Assembly (NCBI RefSeq): GCF_024679245.1
Contig: NC_090186.1
Coordinates: 39,564,106 to 39,628,105 of the forward strand
DNA: 64,000 nucleotides
Direction: 5' to 3'
DNA from: Pseudorasbora parva
Lineage: Eukaryota > Chordata > Actinopteri > Cypriniformes > Gobionidae
Shown: positions 28,185 through 40,573 of the stretch, piece after piece
Layout of the letters: every line of letters starts with the position of its first letter
How positions within the stretch are numbered: position 1 is the stretch's first letter
Made by a program: the position numbers and the translations under genes
The notes under the pieces: model-generated
Seen by the model: only the letters and a program-made list of their open reading frames with translations
What the model was told of the DNA's origin: nothing
The model's database searches: none

Positions 28185-28407
28185 TGTGTGTGTCCTTGTT
28201 TATATTACATTGTGGGGACCAAATGTCCCCATAAGGATAGTAAAACCTGAGATCACCTACATTGTGGGGACCATCCAGCCGTCCCCACTTTTCAAAAGGC
28301 TTATAAATCATACAGGATGAGTTTTTTTGAGAAAGTAAAAATGTAGAATGTTTTCTGTGATGGATAGATTTAGGGGCAGGGTGTGTGTGTGTGTGTGTGT
28401 GTGTGTA
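28185..28407 (+). repeat. TG-bounded repeat module, near-identical to 13209-13397
   Basis: The core 28193-28381 is 189 bp, the same length as 13209-13397, with about four mismatches by eye. It is preceded by TGTGTG and followed by (TG)n to 28407. Both copies contain ATTGTGGGGACC twice and end TTTAGGGGCAGG. Confidence 0.85.
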
Positions 28408-29762
28408 ATAAGTAATATGTCATATATTATACATAATGTATGTCATACATACACACACCTCTGTTTATATTTCATTATACACACTGCTCACGCTAAACCA
28501 GCCAAAATCATTGTCCAAATAACTTTTCTTTTTGATTTTGAGTTTTGATAATACTAGCCCCAGAGTCATCTGCTCAGTTTGAACACATCGTCTTTGTGTA
28601 AACAGGTAACTGGTAATGCTACACGCTGCTACAAACCACGTTATACAGTCCTGCTGTGATCTGAGTGGAAAGAGAATTGGAAACGCCTGCATCTACGAAG
28701 CTTCCTTTAAGCTCGCGCACAGCCTTCGCTCCCAACATTCTGCTTATGAACACGTCTGCATGTTCCGCTGCTAGAAGAGCTTTCCTTCCCTCCACCACGC
28801 TGTTCACGCATCTCATTTACCAGCGGCGTATGCAGCTCACATCAGACTTCTCTTCATATTTTTACCCTACATATTACAAATTTAAATAATCTGAATAAAA
28901 ACAACTGCCTAAATGTTTTCCCTCCCCTCACAGTGTATACATATTAATATTTTTCTCTTACAAGAAATAAATCAAAATGCCGATGCCTAAAGCAGGAAAA
29001 TATTACCTTGTAATGATGCCTCACCCTGCCTCTTGAAGGGCACGGAGAGTCAGACTCTTTAGAAGACAAAAGAGAACAAAAAAGGAAATCAAAATTGCCT
29101 CTGCCGAGCAGCACAGAGCCGTTTTCAACCCTCCGTTTTCAATGTCCACACATTTCATATCGGCCCTTCGTAATGGTAGCAATAACAGCCATCATTTCTG
29201 ACTCATATATGATGGGTAGTAGTTTTTAATGAGAAAAAAAAAAATCAATTAAATGTTCCATTGTCACACCTTGCTCTAACAATAGAGTCGAACACAGATA
29301 CTTAAAAACTTAAAATCGCTTTAAATAATTAGCCTCCGATCGTTCAGAACTAATTAAATTCCTCTCTGAGCCCTGTATTTGTTACAACAACATATTAAAA
29401 CTTGAAGGCTGTTGATTTAAAAGACAAAAGATGAGACATTGAATAAAAAGATTAAAAATAATATCTTGACTCTGATTTAGGAACAAAAAATAACATTTTA
29501 TGCAAATAGTGTTTGTCACACTTTTTATTTTATTTTAAATACATACGCATGTATGCTGTTCTATAAACTTATAAAGTTTACTGATCATGCAATATCAAAA
29601 TCAACAAATGTCTGCTTAAGTGATTTTTACCTGACAGACAATAGAACTAGCAGAGAAATGCCCTATGCTTGAACTGGAGGATCTAGAAGTAAAAAAAAAA
29701 AAAATGTTTTCAACATTGAGAATAATCATAAATGTTTCTTGAACAGCAAATCATCATATCAG
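28408..29762. other. intron, no gene seen
   Basis: Opposed open frames at 28619-28889 cover the same DNA on both strands; neither has a recognisable domain. The remainder is AT-rich. Confidence 0.4.
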
Positions 29763-30653
29763 AATGATTTCTGAAGGATCACGTGACACTGAAGCCTGGA
29801 TTAATAATGCTGAAAATGTAGCTTTGCATCACAGGAATAAATTACATTTTAAATATATTCAAATAGAAAACAGTTATTTAAATTGTAATCATATTTCACA
29901 ATATTACTGTTTTTATTGTATTTTTTATCCAATAAATGATGCCTGATATTGCACCTTCTTTCTAAATTATAAAAACAAATTCACATTATATAGTTAAAAT
30001 GCTAATGTAGAGTGTATTGGTTAAAAAAAAACCCTCCTTTAACAGTTGTATATGTACTGTATATCACGCGCTACATAAGAAAAATCTAATAATAAATTCA
30101 GAATTACTAAGAGCACAAACCAGAGAGCTTTATTCCTGATACACGCACCAAGACGCCGCTATCTGAGAGAGACGTCCGCCCATTCAACCTGACATTTTCA
30201 TCTCTATTAGACATTACACGCAAACTTTGCTTGATTTCTGAAGGATCATGTGACACTGAAGACTGGAGTAATGATGCTGAAAATTCAGCTTTGATCACAG
30301 GAATAAAATACATTTGAAAACATATTCAATAAGAAAAACTAAATTTTATTTTACACTAAATTGTAATAATATTTCACAATATTACTGTTTTATCGTGTTT
30401 CTTTTCTCCAAAAAATACAGCCTGAAGAGCATCTTGCAGCTCCTTTCCATAAAAAAACACATTATATAGTTCACATGCTAATTAAATGTGTAATAGTTAG
30501 TTTGTAAAAGCAAATGAAAATCCAGAATTACTAAGAACACAAACAAGAAAGCTTTATTCCTGATGCTTGCGCCAATCCGTCACTATCTGAGAGAGACGTC
30601 CACCCATTCAACCTGATATTTGCATCTCAATTAGGCATGGCTTGCAAACTTTG
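29763..30653. repeat. Tandem duplication, two units of about 0.47 and 0.42 kb
   Basis: Unit 1 (about 29763-30230) and unit 2 (about 30231-30653) both run from ATTTCTGAAGGATCA through GGAATAAA, TTTCACAATATTACTGTTTT, CACATTATATAGTT, GAATTACTAAGA and ATCTGAGAGAGACGTCC to GCAAACTTTGCTT. The first part of each unit is a dispersed repeat also seen in reverse at 25190-25275 and 54058-54125. Units have diverged by substitutions and indels, so the duplication is not recent. Confidence 0.8.
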
Positions 30654-33015
30654 CTTTTGTGATCTTACAGTGAAAGAGTAAACGTCAAGGACATTTTCCC
30701 ACAATGCTTTCTTATGCTAATGCCAGTAACCTAAAGACACTGTGCATTGTGGGGCTTCTCAGAAGCCTAAAAAATATGAGCACATGAACCCAAACAGCAT
30801 TGATTTAATCCCTGATGAATCATAAAAATCTATGTTGTAATACCTTCCCAGCAGCATAAGGAGACAAAAAAATTACAGTGATAATATATCCCACAGAGTG
30901 GAAAGAAACGATCGGGCACTGCCCTCGTTCAAAAATATTTATTGCACTCTCTTGCGCTTTACTCTCTCCACAGGGCATGATGAAATACTTCTAATTTCAT
31001 TATGACCTTCAAACGTCTCTGCTCCATTTGTAGATAGCATTGATAAGAAAGACAGGGGGCACCAGGAAGCATTTGGTCGTGAAGAGCACGCCACAGAGCG
31101 GCACACACCAGAGAAAAGTGCCACCAGATAGCTCCCCTAGAGAGTCTATGGGCTGTTTGCTTTTCTACAGGCACAAAACTGAGATATGACTCATAAACTT
31201 GGCTGATGTTTATGACTGCGACTAACACTACCGGTAATGGATTGAATGAATAGAAGGGGTTGTGTGTGTGTGAGATCAGGGCAAATACAGTATGTCAATT
31301 TGATCGTGCAATAGTGTCAGGTATTTGCAAACATGCTCTTTGAGAATCGCATGCAGCCAGCGGCAACTCTGCCATGTGACAGCGCATCGTTCTTTTCAAC
31401 CATATGGATGCAATATAATTGCAAATGTATGATTGTATACACTGTAAAGAAAAGGAGTTTGTAATTTTTACAGAAAAAAATACTGTGCTACAATAAAAAG
31501 TGAACTGGTTAACTAAAATTCCCTCCCCGTATATGGTGAACAACTGTAAATGGTTTTCACATTTATTGTCATCACATTTATGCAATATCACTTTTTTTGT
31601 TGCTAATAAATACTATGGATATCCAAATTATTTCGGGTGAAAAGAAGTAAAAGGACCCAGAAGCAGGGTAATTATCCTTGACTAAAACTATTACAAAACT
31701 ATTTCTATTCATTGAAATAAAGCTGAAATCAAATCAAATATAAATACACATTAGTTAAATGCACATACATACACACACTCACTCACGTACGTACGTACAT
31801 ATAAAATCTATTTGTGTTATATTTTATGTTATTTAGTAAATGTTGATTGTATTATTTTAGTGTCGTATGAGCACTGGCCACGTTTTACATCTCTGATTCA
31901 TCATGTGACTTTCATTGCTCCACCTGTTTTAAAGTGGAGGTTATCAGTACATTTTAAGGTAAAAAGGTTGTTCAATATGAACATTATATAAACATTAACA
32001 TATGTTTAAAGTTGTATAATATGCATACATCCTGTAAAACTGGAAACAATGACAGATTATTATCTTCATGGTGAATTTCTGGTAACCACAGATGCAGCAT
32101 TGTTTTATTTTCACAGTAAATTTAATGGAATATTTTGGTAAACTTTCATTTTACAGTTTCATTGTTACATATGTTTCATGTACTTACCATAGTAATAACA
32201 GTACATTATTCATAATTGCATGCAACTAACCCTCAAACAAACCCTTATCCTACCCTAAGTACATGTAGTTAATTAATATTACTCAGTACTAAAATGTCTA
32301 AATACACTATAACAATGTCACCAGTATGTTTTATATTACAGTAATGAAGAATGACTGCGAGTTGCTACTGTACTCAACCACGACGACAATGAGAACCACA
32401 TCAGTCTGCCATGATTGAGCCGCTCCCAAACTTCCCATGATGTTCACGTGCATCTTAAAGCTCATCTTTTATTAATGTGTCTCTTATTAAGATGACAGTT
32501 CACACTCAGGGTTCTCCGGAGAATTCACATGGGTTGAGGAGCATATATGCAAAGAAGAGATAAAGACACAAGCTGCCAGAGACGACTGATGCTGCTCAAG
32601 AGCGGAGAGGCACAGATGTCACTAATGAAAAACAAGTTCCTCCAACAATCTTTCTTTAACTTCTTACCAGTGAATGTACTAATGATAATATGTACATATG
32701 ATCAAATGATAATATCTGGCCAAAATCAAGATTGAATGAATGGCATGCATGCAGAAATCTGAAACTTAAAAAGGTATTTTAGGTTCCCTAAAGAACCTTT
32801 GAGTGAACACTTCTTAAAATAACAATTTTATCTTAGTGTAAAGAACATTTGAAATAACCTTTTGTGCAATGTAAATGATGCATGGATGTTAAACTGAAGC
32901 AAATAAAGAAACTTCATTTAAGAGCATAAGAAGATTTGCTGGTCATAGGTTACATGGATTAGTTCACCCAAAAATGAAAAATAAAATATAAAATAAAAAT
33001 AAATAATAATAATGT

Positions 33016-33018
<3 letters not shown>
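30654..33018. other. intron, no gene seen
   Basis: The piece 32160-32340 (containing AAGTACATGTAGTTAATTAA) looks like a dispersed cyprinid repeat. The line 'TTAGTTCACCCAAAAATGAAAA' at 32958 is an isolated MITE end of the TTAA group. No exon recognised. Confidence 0.4.

Positions 33019-33102
<84 letters not shown>
33019..33102 (+). repeat. (AG)n microsatellite
   Basis: 84 bp of AG dinucleotides, adjoining an isolated MITE terminus at 32958. Confidence 0.95.
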
Positions 33103-33103
<1 letters not shown>

Positions 33104-33594
33104 AAATGACTACTTCCACAGCAATACATAAACTACTGGCTGCGTGTGCAGCATATTTTTCCATTATATTTACTCCAAACACAATATTATATTAAACAAA
33201 GCAGGTCTGTGTATACTTTGGAAGGACAATACCGCTGAATGTCTTTCCTTGAACCTTTCATGGAACAAAATTAAAGACTATGAAATCGCGGTCAATTGGT
33301 TATCGATTTCTCCTGCTGCACAGTGGCCCCAAACAAACTTTAACAATGCACTGCTGCTGCCATTAGACGCATCCAATTGGAAATGTAGACAAATGAATCT
33401 GGTGTCTCTCAAAGCCCGGTGAGGAGCAGCATTACTCACCACTGGCCCGTGTGAAGGCAGTTCAATCACTGCGCCTCGTTTTTTCCAAAATGAAATGGAG
33501 ACCATGCACCACAATCAAGCCTTGGACTGCAGTTTTATATATTTTATGAAATACTTAATGGATCTATTCATTTTCAAATTGCTAAGCTACCCGA
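33103..33594. other. intron, no gene seen
   Basis: Overlapping short open frames on both strands (33144-33514) lack known domains. Confidence 0.4.
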
Positions 33595-33611
33595 GCGCGC
33601 GCACGCACACG

Positions 33612-33688
<77 letters not shown>
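33595..33688 (+). repeat. (CA)n microsatellite
   Basis: A short CGCG/CACG start is followed by about 70 bp of pure CA. Confidence 0.95.
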
Positions 33689-33691
<3 letters not shown>

Positions 33692-33840
33692 GTGTGTATG
33701 CAAATAAAGAAAACAGCCCATTACATACTAAACATTAACTGATGTTTCATGTAAAATACTGATATAAAACATGGCAATGACTTTTTGCCTGTTTTTGACA
33801 CTTTGGCCCTGAATCTTCAACTTTTGAAAACTGATCTTAA

Positions 33841-35726
33841 AGGGGGGGTGAAACACTCAGTTTCAGTCAACCTCATGTCAATCTTGAGTACCTATAGAGT
33901 AGTATTGCATCCTTCATATCTCTGAAAAGTCTTTAGTTTTATTATATTTATAAAAGAAAGATTGGCTGTACAGCGTCTTTCCGGAAAAAAATGAGCAAAT
34001 GGAGGCGTATTGTGTGGGCGGAGCAAAAGAATCATGCACAGCTATTGCATGAGAGCTTCTGACATCCTCAAGCGTGGAAAAGAAAACGTTACCCTAATAA
34101 ACCATGGCTATCAATCAGATTCAACTAATACATATATGATCCAGAATCATTCGGAGGCTGAAATAAATAGAACAGGAGAAACAGCAACAGCAGGACGTCC
34201 GTCTCTGTGGTATGGACTGTATTTAGTGGCCTGTCAACATTTGTGTGTCTTTACTCGCAGTTTATGAGGACATGATTCGGTTTATGGACTATTGTATGCG
34301 ACTAAACCTTAGCAGTAGCAAGCAAAACGGTTTTGCACGTCAGACTAGTGTAACGTTATACAATGGAGTAACGCATTTCAATGACGAAGCACGCTTTGTG
34401 AGAATGCTAGGTTTATGTTTGGGTGGTTTTACAATAAACAAATAGACACCTATAGTGGTCAACTAAACAAATGTATTTAAACACACACCATAGATCGCAT
34501 GCTCCATTGATAAATTAACTAACGTTATACACGATCGTGTCGTTTACTGATGTTTACTCACGCGACGATAGCCAACAGCAGAGACATTTGAAGCAGTTTT
34601 ACGCACCGACTGCTTCCAAAGCAGGACCGAACCTTTATCGCTGGGACCGCTCCGTCAAAAACACACTTCTTTGGTATGATTTGGTGAAGTCCTGTGACAG
34701 CAGTGGCGTGGAAATCCACTTTGAGACGCGACCAAGCGGCAACCTCCCGCGATCTCTCTTGAAGCCAATACGGAAGTAATGTAAACTGCAATTCCTCCAC
34801 TGGCCACTAGGGACAGGCTCCAGAAGGGAGCAGAATCTCATTGAGCCCCATGTTAAAATTCTCAACTTTAAAGCAGAAAAAAACATGTTTACAGCCTGGT
34901 ACAAATTGTGGTTTTGGCTTATAAGGCTAATTTTGATCTTCATGACAACTCTGAGGGGGGTGAATTTTTTTATAACTCATTCGTTTACGTTATATAAAGC
35001 CTTAAGGCTCTGCATAATTAAGGGCGTGGTTACAAGTGGATAGCCATTTATCCGCCGTCTATAGTTATTGCGTCACCTCAGCTCCGTGCACATCCCGCCT
35101 TTTTGCCCATTTTCTGTTATCCGGGAGTGACACGCGATGACTCGCTCACAAGATGGCAACGCCCAGCTCGACCCTACTTTAAGCTTCAGAACGGCTTATC
35201 GGAATCCTATGGGTGACGTCACGGACACTACGTCCATATTTTTTTACAGTCTATGGACGCGACTGAAGTGTGATGTTGTGACGCTTCCCGTCATTTCTGC
35301 GTTCAAATCGGTTCAAATGCAGCGCTGCCTTCCCGGAATGCTATGCGGGCGCGTTAAAGTCGCTTGACGTCACTTATAGGAATAAAGTGGAGCGTGGCGC
35401 GTCAGAAGTGTTCACGGACGAGTGGATCTGCACCTAAACGAGTGTTTATGGGCGTGCATTTCCTCTCTCGCTCTAGTCACGCGCACCCTTCAGGGAAAAG
35501 AGCCCGTACGGCCCATACAAGGACCTTCCGCTCCGTTGACGTCAAGCCGAGCCATACTCGGAAAAAAACTCTCAGAAACTTGTGAGAAACGGAAGGAGTG
35601 TTTTTGACACAGAAATACTCCTTTAAACGTCCAACTTAGGTTTTGAAACTTTGCCCATGTTTAGGATGGTTAAGTCTTTAACAGTGTAAAAAGCTCAGTA
35701 TGCATGAAACAGCATTTCACCCCCCT
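33841..35726 (+). mobile_element. Kolobok-like TTAA transposon, copy 2, with nested insertion
   Basis: TTAA flanks at 33837-33840 and 35727-35730. Left end AGGGGGGGTGAAACACTCAG and right end GCATTTCACCCCCCT. It matches copy 1 (665-1844) in reverse orientation across most of its length, including TCAGACTAGTGTAACGTTAT, CGATCGTGTCGTTTACTGAT and GGTTCAAATGCAGCGCTGCC. It is longer because of the nested element at 34733-35255 and an extra block of roughly 150 bp around 34400-34520. No transposase frame is seen. Confidence 0.72.
34733..35255. mobile_element. Nested 523-bp element with perfect 8-bp target duplication
   Basis: GACGCGAC occurs immediately left (34725-34732) and right (35256-35263); copy 1 of the host transposon has the site once and lacks the insert. 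The insert starts CAAGCGGCAACC and ends TTTTTTTACAGTCTATG. A second copy lies at 60084-60454 with its own target duplication. The ends are not inverted repeats apart from an initial CA, so the class is uncertain: SINE-like, or a DNA element with very short termini. Confidence 0.8.
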
Positions 35727-35730
35727 TTAA

Positions 35731-38367
35731 TGATATTTCACTGATCTTAATGTTATTTCACAGGTTTGAAGGTGCTTGTGGATGCATCCTTTATCAGCTT
35801 TTCCTTAAAGTTAACCTTCAAAAAGATAGTCCACTGAATGTCAAGTTTTACTGTCTGGACCTTTTTAAAATGCCAGTTATTTATTTTGACATGGTGGACT
35901 GACCTGAGAGATGGCACTTATTCTTGCCAATGAAGCAAATGACACAACACCGCAGCCCAGCAGGGGTGGATTCGGACACTGCGCTTTTTGAACCAGGCCG
36001 GAGCTCCTGCTGCTCTTTTTGAAACGGCAGAAGTTTGACTGAATAACTGGTGATTTGAAAGGCCTCCGCTCCCATCAGTAGGTCTTTTGGACGAGCCGAA
36101 CGATCGTGATTGAATGCAAAATGTCAAATGCAGGCTTCAGTTTCCAGTGGTATCATACTAATTAAAGACGTGAAAATGAAAGGTCATCAAACCCAGTGGA
36201 CTTGTATGTGGCGTCTGTGGACAAGAATGACGGCTGTTAAATTGAGCAGAAATTGGAAGCCTATGAAAGAAATTCTTCAGCATAGAAACAGAACACGGCC
36301 TCAAATGACGTTTGCTTCTTTTGCTCTAATTTACTCTCGTAAAGGATGCTTTCCTGACACTCAGAAACGACCCCAAGGACATCCTTTTGCAATTCAATCT
36401 AACATGCAAAATGGAGAAAGAGTTCTGTGCGAAATTAATGGCCCCATGGACCGTCATTTTTATAGTTGTTGGCAAGAGAACCTCCGGGCATCCGTGAGGT
36501 TGCAGTAATGATATTGCTTACAAAGAATCTGTCAGTGAAAACGAACTCGCTGCATTTCTCCCAGAAGTCCAATATAGCGCAGCTTAAAGACAGCTCGCCC
36601 TCTCGCTGTTCGCTGCTCAAGAGGTCCTGGGCTTCAAAATGACCTTTTTAAATGGTGGCAATGAGCTGCTGACCTTTTCAGGTAGAGGCAGCGGAGCATG
36701 ATCAAGTGTAACCTCAAATTCACAGATGAACAATGAATTGTAATTGTTCATTTAGAAGCACATTCTCAAACTTCTACATACAAACTCAAAAAATATACTG
36801 TTTTCAATATCTATCTATCCGTCCATCCGTCTGTCCGTCCAGCCATCCATCCTGCTTCATTGCATGCATTCTGTTTATTACGTTAATTCAAAATCAATTC
36901 AAATTCAGAAGCTGAAACTGAATTTAAATCTAAATGGCAACCCTGGTTTCCCCCAAACACTCCTCCCATTCCATCAATATCTGCATGATTAACATAAATG
37001 CACTTTAAAAGTGCACAAAAGTAGTTGACTTTTCCTTAACCCCTGGATGTTTGTCATCCCATCACCAAAAAAAATAAAATAAATTTCTTGTGGATGCATT
37101 AGCCGATGGTCCTAACGGTTCTGCAGATCCGGAGGTGGATCTGATGCCTGGCGTCAGAGACGGACACTATCAGGCATTACATCTCTGCCACTCAGAAACA
37201 ATGGATGAACAAAGCAATTTCACACAGGCATGCATAAGGTCAGTCAACTCCATGAGGAAGTGCACGTACTGCCCGGGACCAAAGATATTTGGAAACAGAG
37301 ATAGATCGAGTGCAAGAACGAGGGGTGGAGAACAGGAAAAGGCTGACATACATGCTGCTTATACGCCACATTTCTTATTACTACAACTGTTGGAACTGTC
37401 AGTTCCACAACACAGCCAGAGGAAAAAAGAACAAGATCCACACTCGTCTTGCAGACACACTGCCAGAAACTCACTATTAGGTCAATACTTCTGCAACTCA
37501 CTCAGCACCCGTACTTTTGCAACTCACTCGTCTTTTGGTGCTGAAAAATGCTAATCGGGATGCTACCGCCGGTCTCTCTCGGAGGCTAGGTGCAAGAGGG
37601 TTCATAAACAACCTCACCAGTCTCTGCAGCCACTGGAGTGTCTCTACGACACCACAGATGGGCTTTGTCTTTCATATCAGACTGAAAAAATCAATCTTGC
37701 GGATTTCACAGGGAGACTGTCAGAGATTTCTATGAATCTTCCGCACATCTGATGCCCATAACGCCTCAAGGCCCTCTCTTTCTGGAACATTCTTCAACGG
37801 AGTCTCGCTGTCAGGTCCACACAGAGCTATTTATAAAGAACAGAGGTTTCCAGATTCGTATCCAAGATGACCTAGTAGGCCTGCAGCAGGGCAGGTCCGG
37901 CCCACGCACTCCCCTAAGGCTCTGACCTTCTGTTCATCATAACCGTCCAAATCGGTGAGAACCTACTACATGTTTTTTAAAAAGGAGACAAAACAAAGCT
38001 GACAGGGATAAGAAAAGCTTTGCAGCAAAATACAACATTTTACAATGATTTTATTTGTTGGGATGTCTCATTTTTCTTATGAAGGACTCGATGCCAGACA
38101 CCAGACAGCAAAACACCTACATACTTTTAAAATCCATCTAGGTAGAGTCCTTTAAACGATGGACTAGATGTGTTAAAACACTAGAGGCTTTAACAACAGA
38201 TGTGTTCTTTTGCTAAAAAAAAACAAGACAAAGTGCACCGGAGTAGAACAGAAGAACTCTAGTTTTTCAATTTTAGGGTCTTGGACTACAATATGTAAAC
38301 CTCTGTTTTTCATAAATAGCTCAGTATGGACCTAACAGCAAGACTCTGTTGAAGAATATACTTGATT
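35731..38367. other. intron, no gene seen
   Basis: Two longer plus-strand open frames (36110-36508, 132 codons; 37090-37554, 154 codons) show no recognisable domain or exon signature. A (TCCG/TCCA)n patch lies at 36810-36850. Nothing else is recognised. Confidence 0.4.
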
Positions 38368-38525
38368 GACCTGGCCAAAGCCCTAACCTGAACTCCATTC
38401 AACACATTTGGGATGAACTGGACGCCAATTGTGAGCTTGAACTCATCGCCCAACATCCTTGCTTGACCATATTCATGTTCAAGTCTGTATGGAAGCAAAT
38501 TCAGAGTCATGGTGCAACTTTTGCT
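38368..38525 (+). pseudogene. Tc1/mariner transposase C-terminal fragment
   Basis: The frame reads GQSPNLNSIQHIWDELDANC and continues, ending at a TAA. This aligns with the Tc1-family motif SPDLNPIEHIWDEL, which carries the last catalytic acid of the DDE triad; here that glutamate is a glutamine. Only about 50 codons survive. Related tail sequence recurs at 39575-39635 and, inverted, at 39471-39532. Confidence 0.65.
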
Positions 38526-39470
38526 GTCAATTAACTTTAAATATGTATTTTAAAAAGTATGTTTATAAGTACGTTTTAACGTACTTGGCTGAATCAAGAT
38601 AAGAGTTGAAAAAAAACCCCTCAAAGACGTCTGAAACTGGTCATTCAAGCGTCAATTGCTCTAAAAAAAAAGGGAAAATATCTCATTATGCTGTTTATGT
38701 ATGGGTCAGGGGACATGATTAATTACAAATTTGTTTAGTGACATTATTTTTTTTTTTAAATTAATCACATTTTCATGATAAATTGACAGCTCTTGTTATA
38801 CCGTCTAGTGAAAAGCTTTGGAAAAACAGTAAACAGTGGAAGGAAGTGCCAAGAGGAATGCCAAAATGAAGGACATATGGATAACATTTTGTCCATACAT
38901 TTAAGGACAGAAAAAAAAAATTGCCCCCTTCCAAACAAATGAAACATTAGAGAGAGAAGTATATATTTTTTAATAAGTATAAAAGAAAAATAGAAGACCT
39001 TGAATTAAGAAAGTATGCAAAACATGAGAGAAGGAACAGAGCACAGAGAAAATGATAAATTTAATGTCATTGAAATCCATGCAATGAATACATCGCTTTT
39101 GGCTAAATTTAACCTGTGAATTTTACTGCACACCCACTATTTGGCATGAGCTCATATGCAGAAATAAAGAATTAAGATACACTTAACACATTCAGAATGA
39201 TGCATTTTGTTTCCCGTTGTTGTGATAAAATGAGTTTAAACCTTGTGTGTAACTTGAAAGGGTAAAAATAACCGGAGACACAGCCAGAAAGCACAGAAAT
39301 AATCAATCATAAATATCAAGTTCTATACTCCCGATGAAAATAATAAGCAATACACTATGCTCTAATGATCCTCCTAATGTAATAGTGAAAATTCATTTAT
39401 CTGCATCCGCTTCCAGTTCACATGTTTAATGAGATTAATATAATTTTACCACATCATATCAACATCAAAA
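38526..39470. other. intron, no gene seen
   Basis: The stretch 38560-38615 resembles 39785-39848 (GCTGAATCAAG(A/G)TAAGAGTTGA), the 3' flank of the Tc1-like tail. The rest is AT-rich and unrecognised. Confidence 0.4.
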
Positions 39471-39635
39471 GTTGCACCATGACTCAATTTGCTTCCATTC
39501 AGACTTGAACAAGAATATTATTATGTTATAAGGTCAACCAAGGAAGTTGGGCAATGAGTTCATATATATACTTCCTTATAATATAATAATATTCATGTTC
39601 AAGTCTGAATGGAAGCAAATTCAGTAATGGTGCAA
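39471..39635. repeat. Inverted pair of Tc1-like tail fragments
   Basis: 39471-39532 (GTTGCACCATGACTCAATTT...) is the reverse complement of 39575-39635 with few mismatches by eye, separated by about 40 bp. Both derive from the transposase tail seen at 38440-38515, so two fragments lie head-to-head and can fold back. Confidence 0.75.
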
Positions 39636-39858
39636 CTTTTGCTGTCTATATATATATATCACTGACATGACATTGCAGTTAAATCACAATTAGTTGTATG
39701 ATCTATTTTTCTTGCCCGGAAATGCCCAAGATGAATGAATTCAAATACATTACGTTATTTCAGCAGAAACAAAGCTTTGAATAGGTATTACAAAAAGTAC
39801 ATTTATAAGTTGAACACTGCCTCAGCTGAATCAAGGTAAGAGTTGAGGTAAGGCATTA

Positions 39859-40540
39859 TTGTCAGTTACTGAAGCCCTGCGAATAACAAAAGCTGCCTTC
39901 AGTCACAAATCACAAATCATCAGTGGAGCATCAGTGGGGACTCCACTCCACTGGTTTGAGTCTTATCTCACAGGTAGGTCTTTTAAGGTTGCCTGGAGAG
40001 GAGAGGTATCCAAAGCACATCAACTGACCACGGGGGTTCCTCAGGACTCAGTGCTTGAACCCCTTCTCTTCTCCATTTACACCACATCACTGGGACCCAT
40101 CATTCAGGCACATGGCCTCTCATATCATTATGCTGATGACACACAGCTCTACCTCTCATTTCAACCAGATGATCCGACAGTAGCTGCACGAATCTCAAGC
40201 TGTCTGGCGGCTATCTCTGCATGGATGAAAAAAACATCTTCTGCACCTCAACTTAGCAAAGACTGAGATGCTCGTCTTTCCTGCTAACAAGACAACATGA
40301 CTTCACCATCCAGCTAGGTTCATCTTTGATTACCCCTTCAAGATCGGTCAGAAATCTTGGAGCAATCTTTGATGACCAGCTGTCCTTCAAAGACCACATT
40401 TCAAAGATAGCTCGGTCATGCAGGTTTGCATTGCACAACATCAGGAAGATCAGACTGTTCCTCGTGGAGCATGCAACACAGCTTCTTGTCGAAGCCCATG
40501 TCATTTCTAGACTTGACTACTGCAATGTGCTTCTGTTTTC
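39859..40540 (+). mobile_element. Non-LTR retrotransposon (LINE) reverse transcriptase fragment, dead
   Basis: The first frame reads FESYLTGRSFKVAWRGEVSK, then TGVPQDSVLEPLLFSIYTTS, then YADDTQLYLSF (YADD at 40129-40140, the palm-domain catalytic box). After AWMKK the frame slips to HLLHLNLAKTEMLVFPANK, has a stop, then slips again to SLITPSRSVRNLGAIFDDQL and ISRLDYCNVLL. Two conserved glycines of the usual PQGSVLGPLL box are Asp and Glu. The endonuclease part, thumb and 3' end are missing. Style fits the CR1/L2/Jockey group; the exact clade is not certain. It is truncated near 40540 at a TA tract into which the next hAT inserted. Confidence 0.85.
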
Positions 40541-40573
40541 TGTTATATATATGTGGTTTCCATATATATATAT

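Noticed and set aside
36110..37554. Open frames of 132 and 154 codons as possible genes
   Set aside because: No recognisable domain, splice context or codon pattern; lengths are within chance for open DNA of this composition.
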